Source of the DNA: Paraburkholderia ginsengiterrae
Lineage (GTDB): Bacteria; Pseudomonadota; Gammaproteobacteria; Burkholderiales; Burkholderiaceae
Direction of reading: 5' to 3'
Assembly: GCF_001645125.1 (NCBI RefSeq)
Contig: NZ_LXKA01000110.1
Location: 372,001-436,000, forward strand
DNA length: 64,000 nt
Below, in pieces: positions 34,790-44,394 of the stretch. The position numbers and the translations under genes were made by a program. Every line of letters starts with the position of its first letter. The stretch's first letter is position 1. The notes beneath the pieces were generated by a model that did not search any database, was not told the origin of the DNA, and saw nothing but the letters and a program-made list of their open reading frames with translations.

Positions 34790-36673
34790 ATGCTGAGTAG
34801 GTGGTCGATTCGCACATCGCTGACGATGGTGGGAGTCATTCTGGCAGCGCTGACCGTAGTCGTCGGCGTACTTGGGCTAACCGCGCTGAATGGCGCGAGC
34901 CAGTCGCTCGACCGCATTGCGCGCGGCGATCTGGTCGCCATTCATGCACTCGACGATGCCTCGTCGTACCTGCTGCGCTCGCGCGTGTCGCTGGACCGCT
35001 TCAACGCGTTGAGCGCGTCGGGCGACACGGAGCAGGCGAAGAAGGTCCTCGACCGTGCGCAGGAGCTGTACGGCAAGGGCAATCAGAACTGGCAGGCTTA
35101 CCTCGATGCACCCAAGAACGGCGTGGATCAGGCGCAGCTCGACGAACTGGCGGCGCGCCGCACGGCGCTGATGCGTGACGGCATGGAGCCGGAGTTCGCC
35201 GCGCTGCGCGCGAACGATCTGGCCGGCTATCACGCGATCGCGGACACCAAGATCAGCCCGTGGTTCGTGTCCTACGACAATGCCGCGTCGGTCGTCATCA
35301 AGGGTTTGCAGCAACACGCCATGGATCAGCAGGCGAGCGCGCAATCGAACATCTCGCTGATGACCATGCTGATCATCGGCTTCACCGTGTTCGCGCTGCT
35401 GCTGGTGGTGGGCATTCGCTTCGCGCTGCGCGGCCTGATCGTCCAGCCGCTCAACGACGCGACCGCGTGTTTCGAACGGATCGCTTCGGGCGACCTGTCA
35501 GAGACGATTGAAGTGTTCAGTCGCAACGAAATCGGGCGTCTCTTTGCCGGCATCAAGCGCATGCAGGAAAGCATGGCGACGATGGTGAAGGCCGTTCACA
35601 GCAGCACCGAATCGATCGACACCGGCGCGCGCGAAATCGCCATGGGCAACACCGATCTGTCGCAGCGCACCGAACAGCAGGCCGCCTCGCTGCAGGAAAC
35701 CGCATCGAGCATGGAGCAGTTGACCGGCACCGTGCGGCAGAACGCCGAGAACGCGCGTCAGGCGAGCCAGCTGGCCGTCAACGCCTCCGATATCGCCACG
35801 CGCGGCGGCGACGTGGTGAGCCAGGTCGTCACGACCATGCAGGACATCGCGACCAGCTCGAACAAGGTCGTCGACATCATCGGCGTGATCGAAGGGATTG
35901 CTTTCCAGACCAATATTCTGGCGCTGAACGCGGCGGTCGAAGCCGCCCGGGCCGGCGAACAGGGCCGCGGTTTCGCGGTGGTGGCAGGCGAAGTGCGCAG
36001 CCTCGCGCAGCGCAGCGCGAGCGCCGCGAAGGAAATCAAGGAGCTGATCGGCGACTCGGTCGACAAGGTGCAAAGCGGCTCGGCGCTGGTCGGCCGCGCG
36101 GGCACGACGATGGACGAGATCGTGCAGGCCGTGCGCCGCGTAACCGACATCATGGGCGAAATCAGCGCGGCGTCCGAAGAGCAGTCCGGCGGCATCGAGC
36201 AGGTCAATCGCGCGGTCGTGCAGATGGACGAAGTCACGCAGCAGAACGCCGCGCTGGTGGAACAGGCAGCGGCCGCGGCGGCGTCGCTCGAAGACCAGAC
36301 GAAGCAGTTGCAGGCCGTGGTGAGCGGCTGGAAAGTGGCCGGCGGTCCGGCGCGCAGCAGCGCGGCGGTCGCGCGTGCGCGTACGGCAACGACCCGCGTG
36401 AGCAGTGGTACGAGCAAGCCGGCTGCTAAAGCAACGACGGCAACGGCGGCGGCGGCGGCAACGCACGGCAACGGCGCAGCGCATCCGGCGGCGAGTGCGA
36501 CGGCCACCCATGCAGCAGTCACGAAGACCGCGCCGGCTTCGGCCACCCACGATGCACGCGTCGAACCGGCTCTCAAGCCGAAGACCGTGCGCGCGACGGC
36601 CGAATCCGCAGCACGTCCGGCCGCAGCAGGCGCGGCTACGGCGGGCTCCGACGCGGACTGGGAAACATTCTAG
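34790..36673 (+). CDS. Methyl-accepting chemotaxis protein (Tar/Tsr-like)
   Basis: The 627-residue transmembrane receptor has TM1 ([20 protein letters not shown]), a helical periplasmic sensor of the TarH/4HB type containing [18 protein letters not shown]2 ([20 protein letters not shown]), a HAMP domain, and the signalling hairpin tip [20 protein letters not shown] with methylation helices. A long Ala/Thr-rich flexible tail ends in DWETF, which matches the CheR/CheB-binding pentapeptide NWETF of high-abundance enteric receptors. The ligand is unknown; the similarity to Tar/Tsr suggests small amino acids or organic acids. Confidence 0.96.
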   Translation: MLSRWSIRTSLTMVGVILAALTVVVGVLGLTALNGASQSLDRIARGDLVAIHALDDASSYLLRSRVSLDRFNALSASGDTEQAKKVLDRAQELYGKGNQNWQAYLDAPKNGVDQAQLDELAARRTALMRDGMEPEFAALRANDLAGYHAIADTKISPWFVSYDNAASVVIKGLQQHAMDQQASAQSNISLMTMLIIGFTVFALLLVVGIRFALRGLIVQPLNDATACFERIASGDLSETIEVFSRNEIGRLFAGIKRMQESMATMVKAVHSSTESIDTGAREIAMGNTDLSQRTEQQAASLQETASSMEQLTGTVRQNAENARQASQLAVNASDIATRGGDVVSQVVTTMQDIATSSNKVVDIIGVIEGIAFQTNILALNAAVEAARAGEQGRGFAVVAGEVRSLAQRSASAAKEIKELIGDSVDKVQSGSALVGRAGTTMDEIVQAVRRVTDIMGEISAASEEQSGGIEQVNRAVVQMDEVTQQNAALVEQAAAAAASLEDQTKQLQAVVSGWKVAGGPARSSAAVARARTATTRVSSGTSKPAAKATTATAAAAATHGNGAAHPAASATATHAAVTKTAPASATHDARVEPALKPKTVRATAESAARPAAAGAATAGSDADWETF

Positions 36674-36689
36674 GAAGCAGCACAAAGAC

Positions 36690-36881
36690 ATGCGGTCATT
36701 CGACATCTCGCTCCATGAGGGGCGAATCATCGAAGCACGTTCAAGCAGCGTGCCACGGGCCGATTGCGTGTTGGCAGAACTCGCGGGCGGGCGCGACCCC
36801 GCGAACACACTCGCTTTCCCTCAGGCAGGAACGCCCGGTGGAAAGCGGGATGGCTCGTATCGCAGGCAGGAACTTTCATAA
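36690..36881 (+). CDS. Candidate small protein filling the mcp-cheR gap
   Basis: A 63-codon frame starts with ATG at 36690 (MRSFDISLHEGRIIEARSSS) and ends at TAA 36879-36881, overlapping the cheR ATG by one base (TAATG). No family is recognised. The ribosome-binding site is weak. Its position and stop/start overlap would allow translational coupling to cheR, but it could also be chance in GC-rich DNA. Confidence 0.3.
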   Translation: MRSFDISLHEGRIIEARSSSVPRADCVLAELAGGRDPANTLAFPQAGTPGGKRDGSYRRQELS

Positions 36882-37858
36882 TGGCAACGCGCGCACCACA
36901 ACGCTCCGCACGGACATCCCCTGAACGGGCACTTCCCGATCAGGGGGAGCTGGTCAGAGTCGGCGAACAGGCACGGGATTTCGAGTTCACGTCGGCGGAC
37001 TTCGCTCGCATTCGCGAGCTGATTCATCGCAGCGCGGGCATCTCGCTGTCGGATCACAAGCGCGATATGGCCTACAGCCGCCTCGCGCGGCGTCTGCGCG
37101 CGCGCGGCCTCGACACGTTCAAACAGTATCTGGATCTGCTCGAAGCGGAAAACGATCCGGCCGAGTGGGAAGCGTTCACCAATGCGCTGACCACCAACCT
37201 GACGGCGTTTTTCCGCGAAGCGCATCACTTTCCGATCCTCGCCGACTTCGTGCCGCGCCGTGCGCAGCCGGTGTCGGTATGGTGCTCGGCGGCCTCGACC
37301 GGTGAAGAGCCGTATTCGATCGCGATGACGCTGATCGAGGCGCTCGGCGAGAGCGGCGCGCGCCAGGCCTCGGTGCTCGCCACCGATATCGACACCCAGG
37401 TGCTGGCCAAGGCCGAAGCGGGCATGTACCAGTTCGACCAGGTGAAGCACCTCTCGCCCGAACGGCTCAAGCGCTTCTTCCTGAAAGGCACTGGCGCGCA
37501 TGCAGGGATGGTCAAGGTGCGCCCGGAAGTGCGCGCCATGGTGCGCTTCGAGCAGTTGAACCTCACCGACCGCGACTACCAGTTGCGCTCGCAGTTCGAC
37601 GCGATTTTCTGCCGCAACGTAATGATCTATTTCGACAAGCCGACGCAGGCGCAAGTCCTCGCGCGCTTCGAGCCGCTGATGAAATCGGGCGGCCTGCTGT
37701 TTGCCGGCCACTCGGAAAACTTCACGTATGTGACGCAGGCGTTCAAGCTGCGCGGCCAGACCGTCTATGAACTGACGCGCGACGCGACCGGCGTTCGTAC
37801 GCCGTCGCGCGCGCCGGCATCGGCGGCGCACCACACGACCGGTGGGGTGACCGTATGA
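36881..37858 (+). CDS. cheR: Chemoreceptor methyltransferase CheR
   Basis: CheR methylates receptor glutamates using S-adenosylmethionine. The 325-residue product has the N-terminal helical CheR domain ([20 protein letters not shown]) and the SAM-binding Rossmann domain ([52 protein letters not shown]). The beta-subdomain that binds the receptor pentapeptide is present, in line with the DWETF receptor upstream. A Pro/Ala tail follows. The start at 36881 has AGGA about ten bases upstream. It overlaps cheD by four bases. Confidence 0.96.
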   Translation: MATRAPQRSARTSPERALPDQGELVRVGEQARDFEFTSADFARIRELIHRSAGISLSDHKRDMAYSRLARRLRARGLDTFKQYLDLLEAENDPAEWEAFTNALTTNLTAFFREAHHFPILADFVPRRAQPVSVWCSAASTGEEPYSIAMTLIEALGESGARQASVLATDIDTQVLAKAEAGMYQFDQVKHLSPERLKRFFLKGTGAHAGMVKVRPEVRAMVRFEQLNLTDRDYQLRSQFDAIFCRNVMIYFDKPTQAQVLARFEPLMKSGGLLFAGHSENFTYVTQAFKLRGQTVYELTRDATGVRTPSRAPASAAHHTTGGVTV

Positions 37859-38601
37859 GCAGCACCCTGCCGATCGCCACCAATCTATATTTCGACAACC
37901 ACTTTCAACGCCCCGGCGTGAAGCTGTTGCCGAACGAGTTTTACACCACGAGCGAAGACATGGTGCTCGTCACCGTGCTCGGCTCCTGTGTCGCGGCCTG
38001 CATCCAGGATCGCACGGCGGGTATCGGCGGCATGAATCACTTCATGCTGCCCGACGATGGCGCCGACGTCGGCCAGGCCGCATCGGATTCGATGCGCTAC
38101 GGCGCCTATGCGATGGAAGTGCTGATCAACGAACTGATCAAGGCCGGCGGCCGGCGCGAGCGCTTCGAAGCCAAGGTGTTCGGCGGCGGCGCGGTGCTCG
38201 CCGGCATGACGACGATGAACATCGGCGACCGCAATTCCGAGTTCGTGCGCCGCTATCTGGCGCTCGAAAAGATCCGCATCGTCGCCGAAGACTTGCAGGG
38301 CTCGCACCCGCGCAAGGTGGCCTTCATGCCGCGCACCGGCCAGGTGATGGTGAAAAAACTGCGCCTGCAGCAGGAAGCCGGCGTGGCCGAGCGCGAGCAG
38401 GCGCTTGTGCGCAGGAGCGCCGAGGAACGTGCGGAGCGGCTGGCGCAGGCGCGCAAGCGGGTCGAACTGTTTTCGACACCTGCCGCGCGGCCCAAGGTCG
38501 AGCTGTTTTCGGCCCCCGCCGCCCGCCCGAAGGTCGAGCTGTTCGGCTCGGCCCCGCGCCCGATTAACTCAAACAACGCCAGAACTACAGAGGAGGCGTG
38601 A
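37855..38601 (+). CDS. cheD: Chemoreceptor glutamine deamidase CheD with C-terminal VELF repeats
   Basis: CheD deamidates receptor glutamines. The 248-residue product has the catalytic Cys in [14 protein letters not shown], His in [12 protein letters not shown] and the third residue in [12 protein letters not shown]. The family is usually 160-230 residues; here a charged helix ([20 protein letters not shown]) and three near-identical 12-residue repeats ([34 protein letters not shown]; residues 203-236) extend the C-terminus. The start ATG overlaps the cheR stop (ATGA). The cheB start region overlaps or abuts the stop. Confidence 0.94.
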   Translation: MSSTLPIATNLYFDNHFQRPGVKLLPNEFYTTSEDMVLVTVLGSCVAACIQDRTAGIGGMNHFMLPDDGADVGQAASDSMRYGAYAMEVLINELIKAGGRRERFEAKVFGGGAVLAGMTTMNIGDRNSEFVRRYLALEKIRIVAEDLQGSHPRKVAFMPRTGQVMVKKLRLQQEAGVAEREQALVRRSAEERAERLAQARKRVELFSTPAARPKVELFSAPAARPKVELFGSAPRPINSNNARTTEEA

Positions 38602-38606
38602 GCGCT

Positions 38607-39695
38607 GTGCAAAAGATCAAAGTACTGTGCGTCGACGATTCCGCGCTGATTCGCAGTTTGATGACGGAAATCATCAACGGTCAGCCGGATATGACCGTGG
38701 TGGCGACCGCACCCGACCCGCTGGTCGCGCGCGAACTCATCAAGCAGCACAATCCGGACGTGCTGACGCTCGACGTCGAAATGCCGCGCATGGACGGACT
38801 CGACTTTCTCGAGAAGCTGATGCGTCTGCGGCCGATGCCGGTCGTGATGGTGTCGTCGCTGACCGAACGCGGCAATGAAATCACGCTGCGCGCGCTGGAA
38901 CTCGGCGCGGCCGACTTCGTCACCAAGCCGAAGGTCGGCATTCGCGACGGCATGCTCGACTACGCGGAAAAGCTCGCCGACAAGATCCGCGCGGCGGCTC
39001 GCGCGCGCGTGCGCCAGGCCGCGCCGGTGCAGCATGCGGCCGCGCAGCCGGCGCACGCGCCGGTCGGCGCCGCGCCGCTGTTCAACAATCCGCTGCTCAG
39101 TACCGAGAAGCTGATTATCGTCGGCGCGTCGACCGGCGGCACCGAAGCGATCCGCGAAGTGCTGCTGCCGCTGCCGCCGGATGCACCCGCGGTGCTGATC
39201 GCGCAGCATATGCCGCCGGGTTTTACGAAATCTTTTGCACAACGCCTCAATGGTTTGTGCCGGATTACCGTTAAAGAGGCAGAGCACGGCGAACGCGTGC
39301 TGCCGGGCCATGCGTATATCGCGCCTGGCCACGCGCACCTGTTGCTCGCACGCAGCGGCGCGAACTATATTGCGCACTTGTCGGACGAGCCGCCGGTGAA
39401 CCGTCATCGTCCTTCGGTGGACGTGCTGTTCCGTTCGGCCGCGCAGCATGCCGGCAAGAACGCGGTCGGCGTGATTCTGACCGGGATGGGGCGTGACGGC
39501 GCAGCGGGTCTGCTGGACATGAAAAAAGCAGGGGCGTACACCCTTGCGCAGGACGAGGCGAGCTGTATCGTGTTCGGCATGCCGCGCGAAGCGATTGCGC
39601 TCGGCGCGGCCGACGAGATCGCATCACTGCCGGAAATGAGCCGGCGTGTGATGGCGCGTTTGTCGGCGATGGGCGATCGCGTTCAGCGGGTTTGA
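38607..39695 (+). CDS. cheB: Chemotaxis methylesterase/glutaminase CheB
   Basis: CheB removes receptor methyl groups when phosphorylated. The 362-residue product has an N-terminal receiver (D10, D11, phospho-acceptor D56 in [20 protein letters not shown]) and the esterase domain with the catalytic triad in [13 protein letters not shown] (Ser), [11 protein letters not shown] (His) and GMGRDGAAG (Asp). I chose GTG at 38607 ([11 protein letters not shown]), ten bases from AGGAGG and matching the enteric N-terminus. A GTG at 38598 overlapping the cheD stop is possible but too close to the ribosome-binding site. Confidence 0.96.
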   Translation: MQKIKVLCVDDSALIRSLMTEIINGQPDMTVVATAPDPLVARELIKQHNPDVLTLDVEMPRMDGLDFLEKLMRLRPMPVVMVSSLTERGNEITLRALELGAADFVTKPKVGIRDGMLDYAEKLADKIRAAARARVRQAAPVQHAAAQPAHAPVGAAPLFNNPLLSTEKLIIVGASTGGTEAIREVLLPLPPDAPAVLIAQHMPPGFTKSFAQRLNGLCRITVKEAEHGERVLPGHAYIAPGHAHLLLARSGANYIAHLSDEPPVNRHRPSVDVLFRSAAQHAGKNAVGVILTGMGRDGAAGLLDMKKAGAYTLAQDEASCIVFGMPREAIALGAADEIASLPEMSRRVMARLSAMGDRVQRV

Positions 39696-39767
39696 TGCGC
39701 CCGGTAAATTGAGGCGCGGGTTTGAGGCAACTCAACGCCGCACCATGAATCAAGCAAAGGGAATGAA

Positions 39768-40163
39768 ATGGATAAGGGAATGAAAATCCTGGTAGTTGAC
39801 GACTTTCCGACGATGCGCCGGATCGTTCGCAACCTCCTGAAAGAACTCGGCTACTCGAACGTGGACGAGGCGGAAGACGGTCAGGCCGGTCTCGCGCGTT
39901 TGCGCGGCGGCAGCTACGACTTCGTGATTTCCGACTGGAACATGCCGAACCTCGACGGTCTGGCCATGCTTCAGGCCATCCGCGCGGATGCCAGCATTGC
40001 GCACCTGCCGGTGCTGATGGTGACGGCCGAGTCGAAGAAGGAAAACATCATCGCGGCGGCGCAGGCCGGCGCGAGCGGTTACGTCGTCAAGCCGTTCACG
40101 GCCGCGACGCTCGACGAGAAACTCAACAAGATTCTCGAGAAGATGGCCAAGACCGGGAGCTGA
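39768..40163 (+). CDS. cheY: Chemotaxis response regulator CheY
   Basis: Phosphorylated CheY binds FliM and switches flagellar rotation. The 131-residue product is very close to the enteric protein: [20 protein letters not shown], phospho-acceptor D56 in [13 protein letters not shown], Thr86 in [12 protein letters not shown], and Lys108 in [16 protein letters not shown]. cheZ starts one base after its stop, so the two are coupled. Confidence 0.98.
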   Translation: MDKGMKILVVDDFPTMRRIVRNLLKELGYSNVDEAEDGQAGLARLRGGSYDFVISDWNMPNLDGLAMLQAIRADASIAHLPVLMVTAESKKENIIAAAQAGASGYVVKPFTAATLDEKLNKILEKMAKTGS

Positions 40164-40164
40164 T

Positions 40165-40875
40165 GTGAATCTGCCGACCAATGCGCCTGGCGCCGAAGCG
40201 GTCAACGAGAGCGGCGACTTTGCGTCTGACCGCATTCTCGCCCGCATTGGACAACTCACGCGCACGCTGCGCGACTCGATGCGCGAGCTCGGGATCGACA
40301 AGCATGTCGAGCGCGCGGCGGAAGCCGTGCCCGATGCACGCGATCGTCTGAAATACATCGCGAACATGACCGAGCAGGCCGCCGAGCGCGTCCTGTCCGC
40401 GATCGACATCGCCAAGCCGATCCAGGAGCAGTTGCAGAAAGACGCGGGTGAGCTCGACGCGCGCTGGGAGCAATGGTATGCGGCGCCGATCGAACGCGAG
40501 GAAGTGCGCGCGCTGATGAACGACACGCGGACCTTCTTGCGCGGCGTGCCCGAGGCGACCGGCGCGACCAACTCGCAGCTCATGGAGATCATGCTGGCGC
40601 AGGACTTCCAGGATCTGACCGGCCAGGTCATCAAGAAGATCACCGACGTCGTGTACCTGATCGAGCAGCAGTTGCTCGGCGTGCTGGTGGAGAACATCGC
40701 GCTCGAGCGGCGCGAACAGTTCGCCGCGAACGCGGCGGCGCTGGCGGCGGAAGTCTCGTCGACCGGCAGCCCCGAGCATCTGCTGAACGGCCCGCAGATC
40801 AATCCGGAAGGGAAGGCGGACGTGGTCCAGGACCAGTCGCAGGTCGACGACCTGCTGGCGAGCCTCGGCTTCTGA
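40165..40875 (+). CDS. cheZ: CheY-P phosphatase CheZ
   Basis: The 236-residue product is a long helical hairpin with the catalytic motif LAQDFQDLTGQVIKKI (the Gln and Asp act on CheY-P) and the C-terminal CheY-docking segment VDDLLASLGF. The start is GTG at 40165, one base after the cheY stop. It closes the mot/che operon. Confidence 0.97.
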   Translation: MNLPTNAPGAEAVNESGDFASDRILARIGQLTRTLRDSMRELGIDKHVERAAEAVPDARDRLKYIANMTEQAAERVLSAIDIAKPIQEQLQKDAGELDARWEQWYAAPIEREEVRALMNDTRTFLRGVPEATGATNSQLMEIMLAQDFQDLTGQVIKKITDVVYLIEQQLLGVLVENIALERREQFAANAAALAAEVSSTGSPEHLLNGPQINPEGKADVVQDQSQVDDLLASLGF

Positions 40876-40935
40876 CGTGCCGCGCGGCCTCCCGCGCGCG
40901 GCATCGAACCCGCACGCGTGACAGGCCGCGCGCAC

Positions 40936-40963
40936 GTGGTTTCTGTGTCCGGACACAAACCAC
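40936..40963. repeat. Interrupted inverted repeat after cheZ
   Basis: GTGGTTT-CT-GTGTCC pairs with GGACAC-AAACCAC, leaving a two-base bulge and containing the palindrome GTGTCCGGACAC. There is no U tract. It may end the che transcript or be an operator for the following genes. Confidence 0.5.
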
Positions 40964-41137
40964 AGGCATACTACGGGCTCAAGCAGCGGCACGGCGTACC
41001 GGCAAAAATTGCCGACTGCCGGCGGCATAGTGAGGATTGCCCTTAGTGTGCTGCCGCAGCCGTGCCGTATGATTTGCATACATGCCGCCGGGTCGCGCGA
41101 GGTGCGGGCCGAGTGGCAGCTCGGGAGGAACCTCGTC

Positions 41138-41683
41138 ATGTGGAGTTGTATTCGTCGCGCCGGGATCATTACGGCGCTTGCTTTGCCTTGTTCGTTTTTT
41201 GCGGTGCAGTCCGCCAACGCGGCACTGGGCGGTGCCCCAATGACGCCTTCCGGGGACGCATCGGTCTCGTCCCGCACCGTCCAGCCGGGCAGCGGCGCCG
41301 CCAACGCCGCGCAAGGCGTGATGCGCTCCGCCTCCAACGCCGCCTCCGCCACTTCGGCTACAGCCTCGTACACCGTGCGTGAGACCAAGCTCGGCAACGG
41401 CACCGTGGTTCGCGAGTACCTTGCCGCCGACGGTTCCGTATTCGGCATTGCGTGGCGCGGTCCGCAAATGCCGGATCTGAGCGATCTGCTCGGCACCTAT
41501 TTCCCGCAATACGTGGCCGGCGTGAATGCGGTCCGCGCGGCGCGCGGCGGCGGCCATGGTCCCGTTGCGGTCGAGCAGAGCAGCCTCGTGGTGCGTTCCG
41601 GCGGCCACATGGGCGCGTTCAACGGCCAGGCCTGGCTGCCCGCGGCGCTGCCCGCGGGCGTCAGCGGTTCCGACATCCAGTAA
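41138..41683 (+). CDS. Exported DUF2844-type protein
   Basis: The 181-residue product has a Sec signal peptide (GIITALALPCSFFAVQSANA) and a mature part starting ALGGAPMTPSGD. A conserved-looking core, YTVRETKLGNGTVVREYLAA and FGIAWRGPQMPDLSDLLGTYF, is followed by VVRSGGHMGAFNGQAWLPAA. I recognise the pattern of the DUF2844 family, whose role is unknown. GGGAGGAA lies eight bases before the ATG. The next gene starts 17 bases downstream, so the two proteins are probably made together and meet outside the cytoplasm. Confidence 0.85.
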   Translation: MWSCIRRAGIITALALPCSFFAVQSANAALGGAPMTPSGDASVSSRTVQPGSGAANAAQGVMRSASNAASATSATASYTVRETKLGNGTVVREYLAADGSVFGIAWRGPQMPDLSDLLGTYFPQYVAGVNAVRAARGGGHGPVAVEQSSLVVRSGGHMGAFNGQAWLPAALPAGVSGSDIQ

Positions 41684-41700
41684 CGGCGAGGACGAGAACG

Positions 41701-43002
41701 ATGCGAACCATGCATAGCGCTGTAAAGCTCAAGGACTGGATGCGGGCGGTCGTGGCCGTGATGCTGGTGTCGGTGCTCGCCGCTTGCGGCGGTGGGGGCG
41801 GCTCCAGTTCCAGCAACAATTCGTCGACCACGCTGAACGGCGGCTCGCTGCCGGCGAGCCCGACCCAGCAGCCGATTGCGGCCGGCGCCGCGAACACGGC
41901 GGTGATCACGGTCGGGCAGGGGTTGAGCGGCGTCGTCAATATTCCGACGGTCAGCGTCACCATCTGCCAGCCCGGTTCGACCGCGAATTGTCAGACCATT
42001 AACAATATTCAGGTCGATACCGGTTCGTTCGGATTGCGGGTGGTTGCCTCGGCGCTGAACCCAACGATGGCGCAGGTGTTGCAGCCGATCCAGTTGAACG
42101 GCGGGCAACTTGCCGAATGCGCAACCTTCGCCGACGGCTACACGTGGGGTACGGTGCGTAGCGCAAGCGTCGGGATTGGCGGCGAAACGGCCACCAATAT
42201 TCCGATCCAGGTCATCGGCGACAAGCCTCAGAGCACGGTGCCGGCAACCGGCTGCAGTGGCACGGCGCAAAACACGGCCAGCCAGCTCGGTGCCAACGGC
42301 ATTCTCGGCATCGGCACGGCGCCTACCGATTGCGGTGCGACTTGTTCCGATCCGGCGACGGCCGGTACGTACAGCAATTACTTCGGCTGCCCGGGTACCG
42401 TAAATTGCACCCGGACGGCGGTGCCAACCGCTCAGCAGGTGACCAATCCGGTCTCGAAGTTTACAGGCGACAACAACGGCGTAATCGTGCAGATGCCACC
42501 ATTGCCGGATACGGGGGCGCCGTCGGCCACCGGCACGCTGGTGTTCGGTATCAACACGCAGTCGAACAATACACTGACCGGCGTGCAGACCTATACGACC
42601 GACGCCTTCGGCGACATGAACGACAGCGTTTTCAACGGCACAACGGTGCAGGCGTTCCTCGATTCGGGCTCGAACGCGTACTTCTTCGCCGATAACTCAA
42701 TCGCGCAGTGCGGAGGCAATTTAGGGAGCTTCTATTGCCCGCCGTCGGCGCAAACCCGCTCGGTGACGCTGGTCGGGCTGAACAAGGCCACCACGAGCGC
42801 CAGCATCGGCATCCTGACCGCGCAGACGCTGTTTGGCGGCGGCAGCAACTTCGCGTTCAACGACCTGGCCGGTCAGATCGGCGGCAACAGCAGCTTCGAT
42901 CTCGGCCTGCCGTTCTTCTACGGCCGCCACATCTACTACGGCATCGATCAGACCCAGAACGGCGCGAACCCCGGCGGCCAGGCACCTTTCGTCGCCTTCT
43001 AA
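41701..43002 (+). CDS. DUF3443-type lipoprotein with pepsin-like aspartic-protease signatures
   Basis: The 433-residue lipoprotein (signal VAVMLVSVLAAC, lipidated Cys29, then Gly/Ser linker) belongs to the DUF3443 type as I recognise it. Two motifs spaced like the lobes of an A1 protease stand out: INNIQVDTGSFGLRV (D106) and VQAFLDSGSNAYFF (D321). Between them are a flap-like segment (FADGYTWGTVRSASVGIGGE) and GANGILGIG (200-205), which resembles the GILGLG element of pepsins. Many cysteines suggest disulfides, consistent with export. I infer a pepsin-like fold; proteolytic activity is not shown. It is in an operon with the DUF2844 gene. Confidence 0.82.
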   Translation: MRTMHSAVKLKDWMRAVVAVMLVSVLAACGGGGGSSSSNNSSTTLNGGSLPASPTQQPIAAGAANTAVITVGQGLSGVVNIPTVSVTICQPGSTANCQTINNIQVDTGSFGLRVVASALNPTMAQVLQPIQLNGGQLAECATFADGYTWGTVRSASVGIGGETATNIPIQVIGDKPQSTVPATGCSGTAQNTASQLGANGILGIGTAPTDCGATCSDPATAGTYSNYFGCPGTVNCTRTAVPTAQQVTNPVSKFTGDNNGVIVQMPPLPDTGAPSATGTLVFGINTQSNNTLTGVQTYTTDAFGDMNDSVFNGTTVQAFLDSGSNAYFFADNSIAQCGGNLGSFYCPPSAQTRSVTLVGLNKATTSASIGILTAQTLFGGGSNFAFNDLAGQIGGNSSFDLGLPFFYGRHIYYGIDQTQNGANPGGQAPFVAF

Positions 43003-43073
43003 TCTCCGCGCAACACTGAAGCACAAGGCCAGCCGGGCGCCCAACCCGGCTGGTCCATCCCTCGAAATACCCC

Positions 43074-43124
43074 CCTTTCTCCGCCCTTATCCGCCGATCA
43101 GCGCTTGCGTCGAGCGGGAATAAT
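43074..43124 (+). promoter_or_regulatory. Candidate FlhDC-dependent class II promoter of flhBA
   Basis: CCTTT-N2-CCG-N1-C-N1-TTATCC-N2-CGATC, followed 19-20 bases later by the -10-like AATAAT (43119-43124), is shared with the flhF upstream region at identical spacing. A related element lies before flgB. Confidence 0.6.
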
Positions 43125-43173
43125 CGCTCTCACTGGAAAGAGGCGCCGTGCCTCGGCCGACTGGAGAGCGTTT

Positions 43174-44394
43174 GTGGCAGAGGATAGCGACCTCGAAAAG
43201 ACCGAATCAGCCACCCCCCGGCGCCTGCAGAAGGCGCGCGAGGAAGGGCAGATCGTCCGCTCGCGGGAACTGTCCACGTTTGCGCTGCTGGCGGCGGGGT
43301 TCTTCGGCGTGTGGGGCATGTCCAGCACCATAGGCGAACATTTGCAGGGCATGCTGCGCGCGGCCTTCACGTTCGATCACGCCAGTGCATTCGAAACCCG
43401 CCGCATGATGATCGGCGCCGGTGTGGCGAGCCGCGAAGGGTTCTACGCGCTGCTGCCGGTCCTCGCCTTCACCGGCGCGGCCGCCTTGCTCGCGCCGATG
43501 GCGCTGGGCGGCTGGCAACTGTCGGCCAAAGGCCTCGAACCCAAGTTCAACCGGCTCAATCCGATCGCCGGGCTCGGCAAGATGTTTTCGATCAACGGGC
43601 CGATCCAGCTCGGCTTGTCGCTGGTGAAGACGCTGGTGGTGGGGATCATCGGCGGAACGGCGATCTGGAATCGCCGTGAGGAGATTCTCGCGCTGGCCAC
43701 CCAGCCGCTGCATCTCGCGCTCGCCAATACAGTGCATCTGATCGCCGTGTGCTGCGGCATGACGGTGGCCGGCATGTTCGTGGTCGCCGCGCTGGATGTG
43801 CCGTACCAGCTGTGGCAGTTCCACAAGAAGCTGCGCATGACGAAGGAAGAAGTGAAGCGCGAGCATCGTGAAAGCGAAGGCGATCCGCACGTGAAAGGCC
43901 GGATTCGCCAGCAGCAGCGCGCGATGGCCCGCCGCCGCATGATGACCAACGTGCCGAAGGCCGACGTGGTGGTGACCAACCCGACGCACTTCGCCGTCGC
44001 GCTGCAATACACCGACGGCGAGATGCGCGCGCCGAAGGTGGTCGCCAAGGGCGTGAACCTGGTGGCCGCGCGGATTCGCGAAATCGCCGCCGAAAACAAC
44101 GTGCCGTTGCTGGAAGCGCCGCCGCTCGCGCGGGCGCTGTATCACAACGTCGAGCTGAATCGCGAGATTCCGGGCCCGCTGTACGGTGCGGTCGCGGAAG
44201 TGCTCGCATGGGTGTATCAACTGCGGCGCTTCAAAGCCGAAGGCGGCACCGTGCCGATGGCACCGACCGAACTCGACGTGCCCGCCGAACTCGACAAGGG
44301 CGGCGTATCGGATGACGAAGCCGATCAGGAAGCCGCCGACACGCTCAACCCTGCCAACCCAAATAACGACGACGCTTCAGGAGCCTCCGCATGA
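43174..44394 (+). CDS. flhB: Flagellar export apparatus protein FlhB
   Basis: FlhB is the export-gate switch of the flagellar type III system. The 406-residue product starts AEDSDLEKTESATPRRLQKA after a GTG, has four membrane helices, and a cytoplasmic domain with the autocleavage site N269-P270-T-H (VVVTNPTHFAVAL). The start GTG at 43174 has GGAGAG seven bases upstream and matches the enteric N-terminus. The acidic C-terminal tail is long. It overlaps flhA by four bases. Confidence 0.97.
   Translation: MAEDSDLEKTESATPRRLQKAREEGQIVRSRELSTFALLAAGFFGVWGMSSTIGEHLQGMLRAAFTFDHASAFETRRMMIGAGVASREGFYALLPVLAFTGAAALLAPMALGGWQLSAKGLEPKFNRLNPIAGLGKMFSINGPIQLGLSLVKTLVVGIIGGTAIWNRREEILALATQPLHLALANTVHLIAVCCGMTVAGMFVVAALDVPYQLWQFHKKLRMTKEEVKREHRESEGDPHVKGRIRQQQRAMARRRMMTNVPKADVVVTNPTHFAVALQYTDGEMRAPKVVAKGVNLVAARIREIAAENNVPLLEAPPLARALYHNVELNREIPGPLYGAVAEVLAWVYQLRRFKAEGGTVPMAPTELDVPAELDKGGVSDDEADQEAADTLNPANPNNDDASGASA

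Noticed and set aside
43093-43100. GCCGATCA upstream of flhB as a sigma-28 -10 element
   Set aside because: No TAAA-like sequence lies 15 bases upstream (it reads CCTT), and the segment is part of the element shared with flhF, so class II control is more likely.
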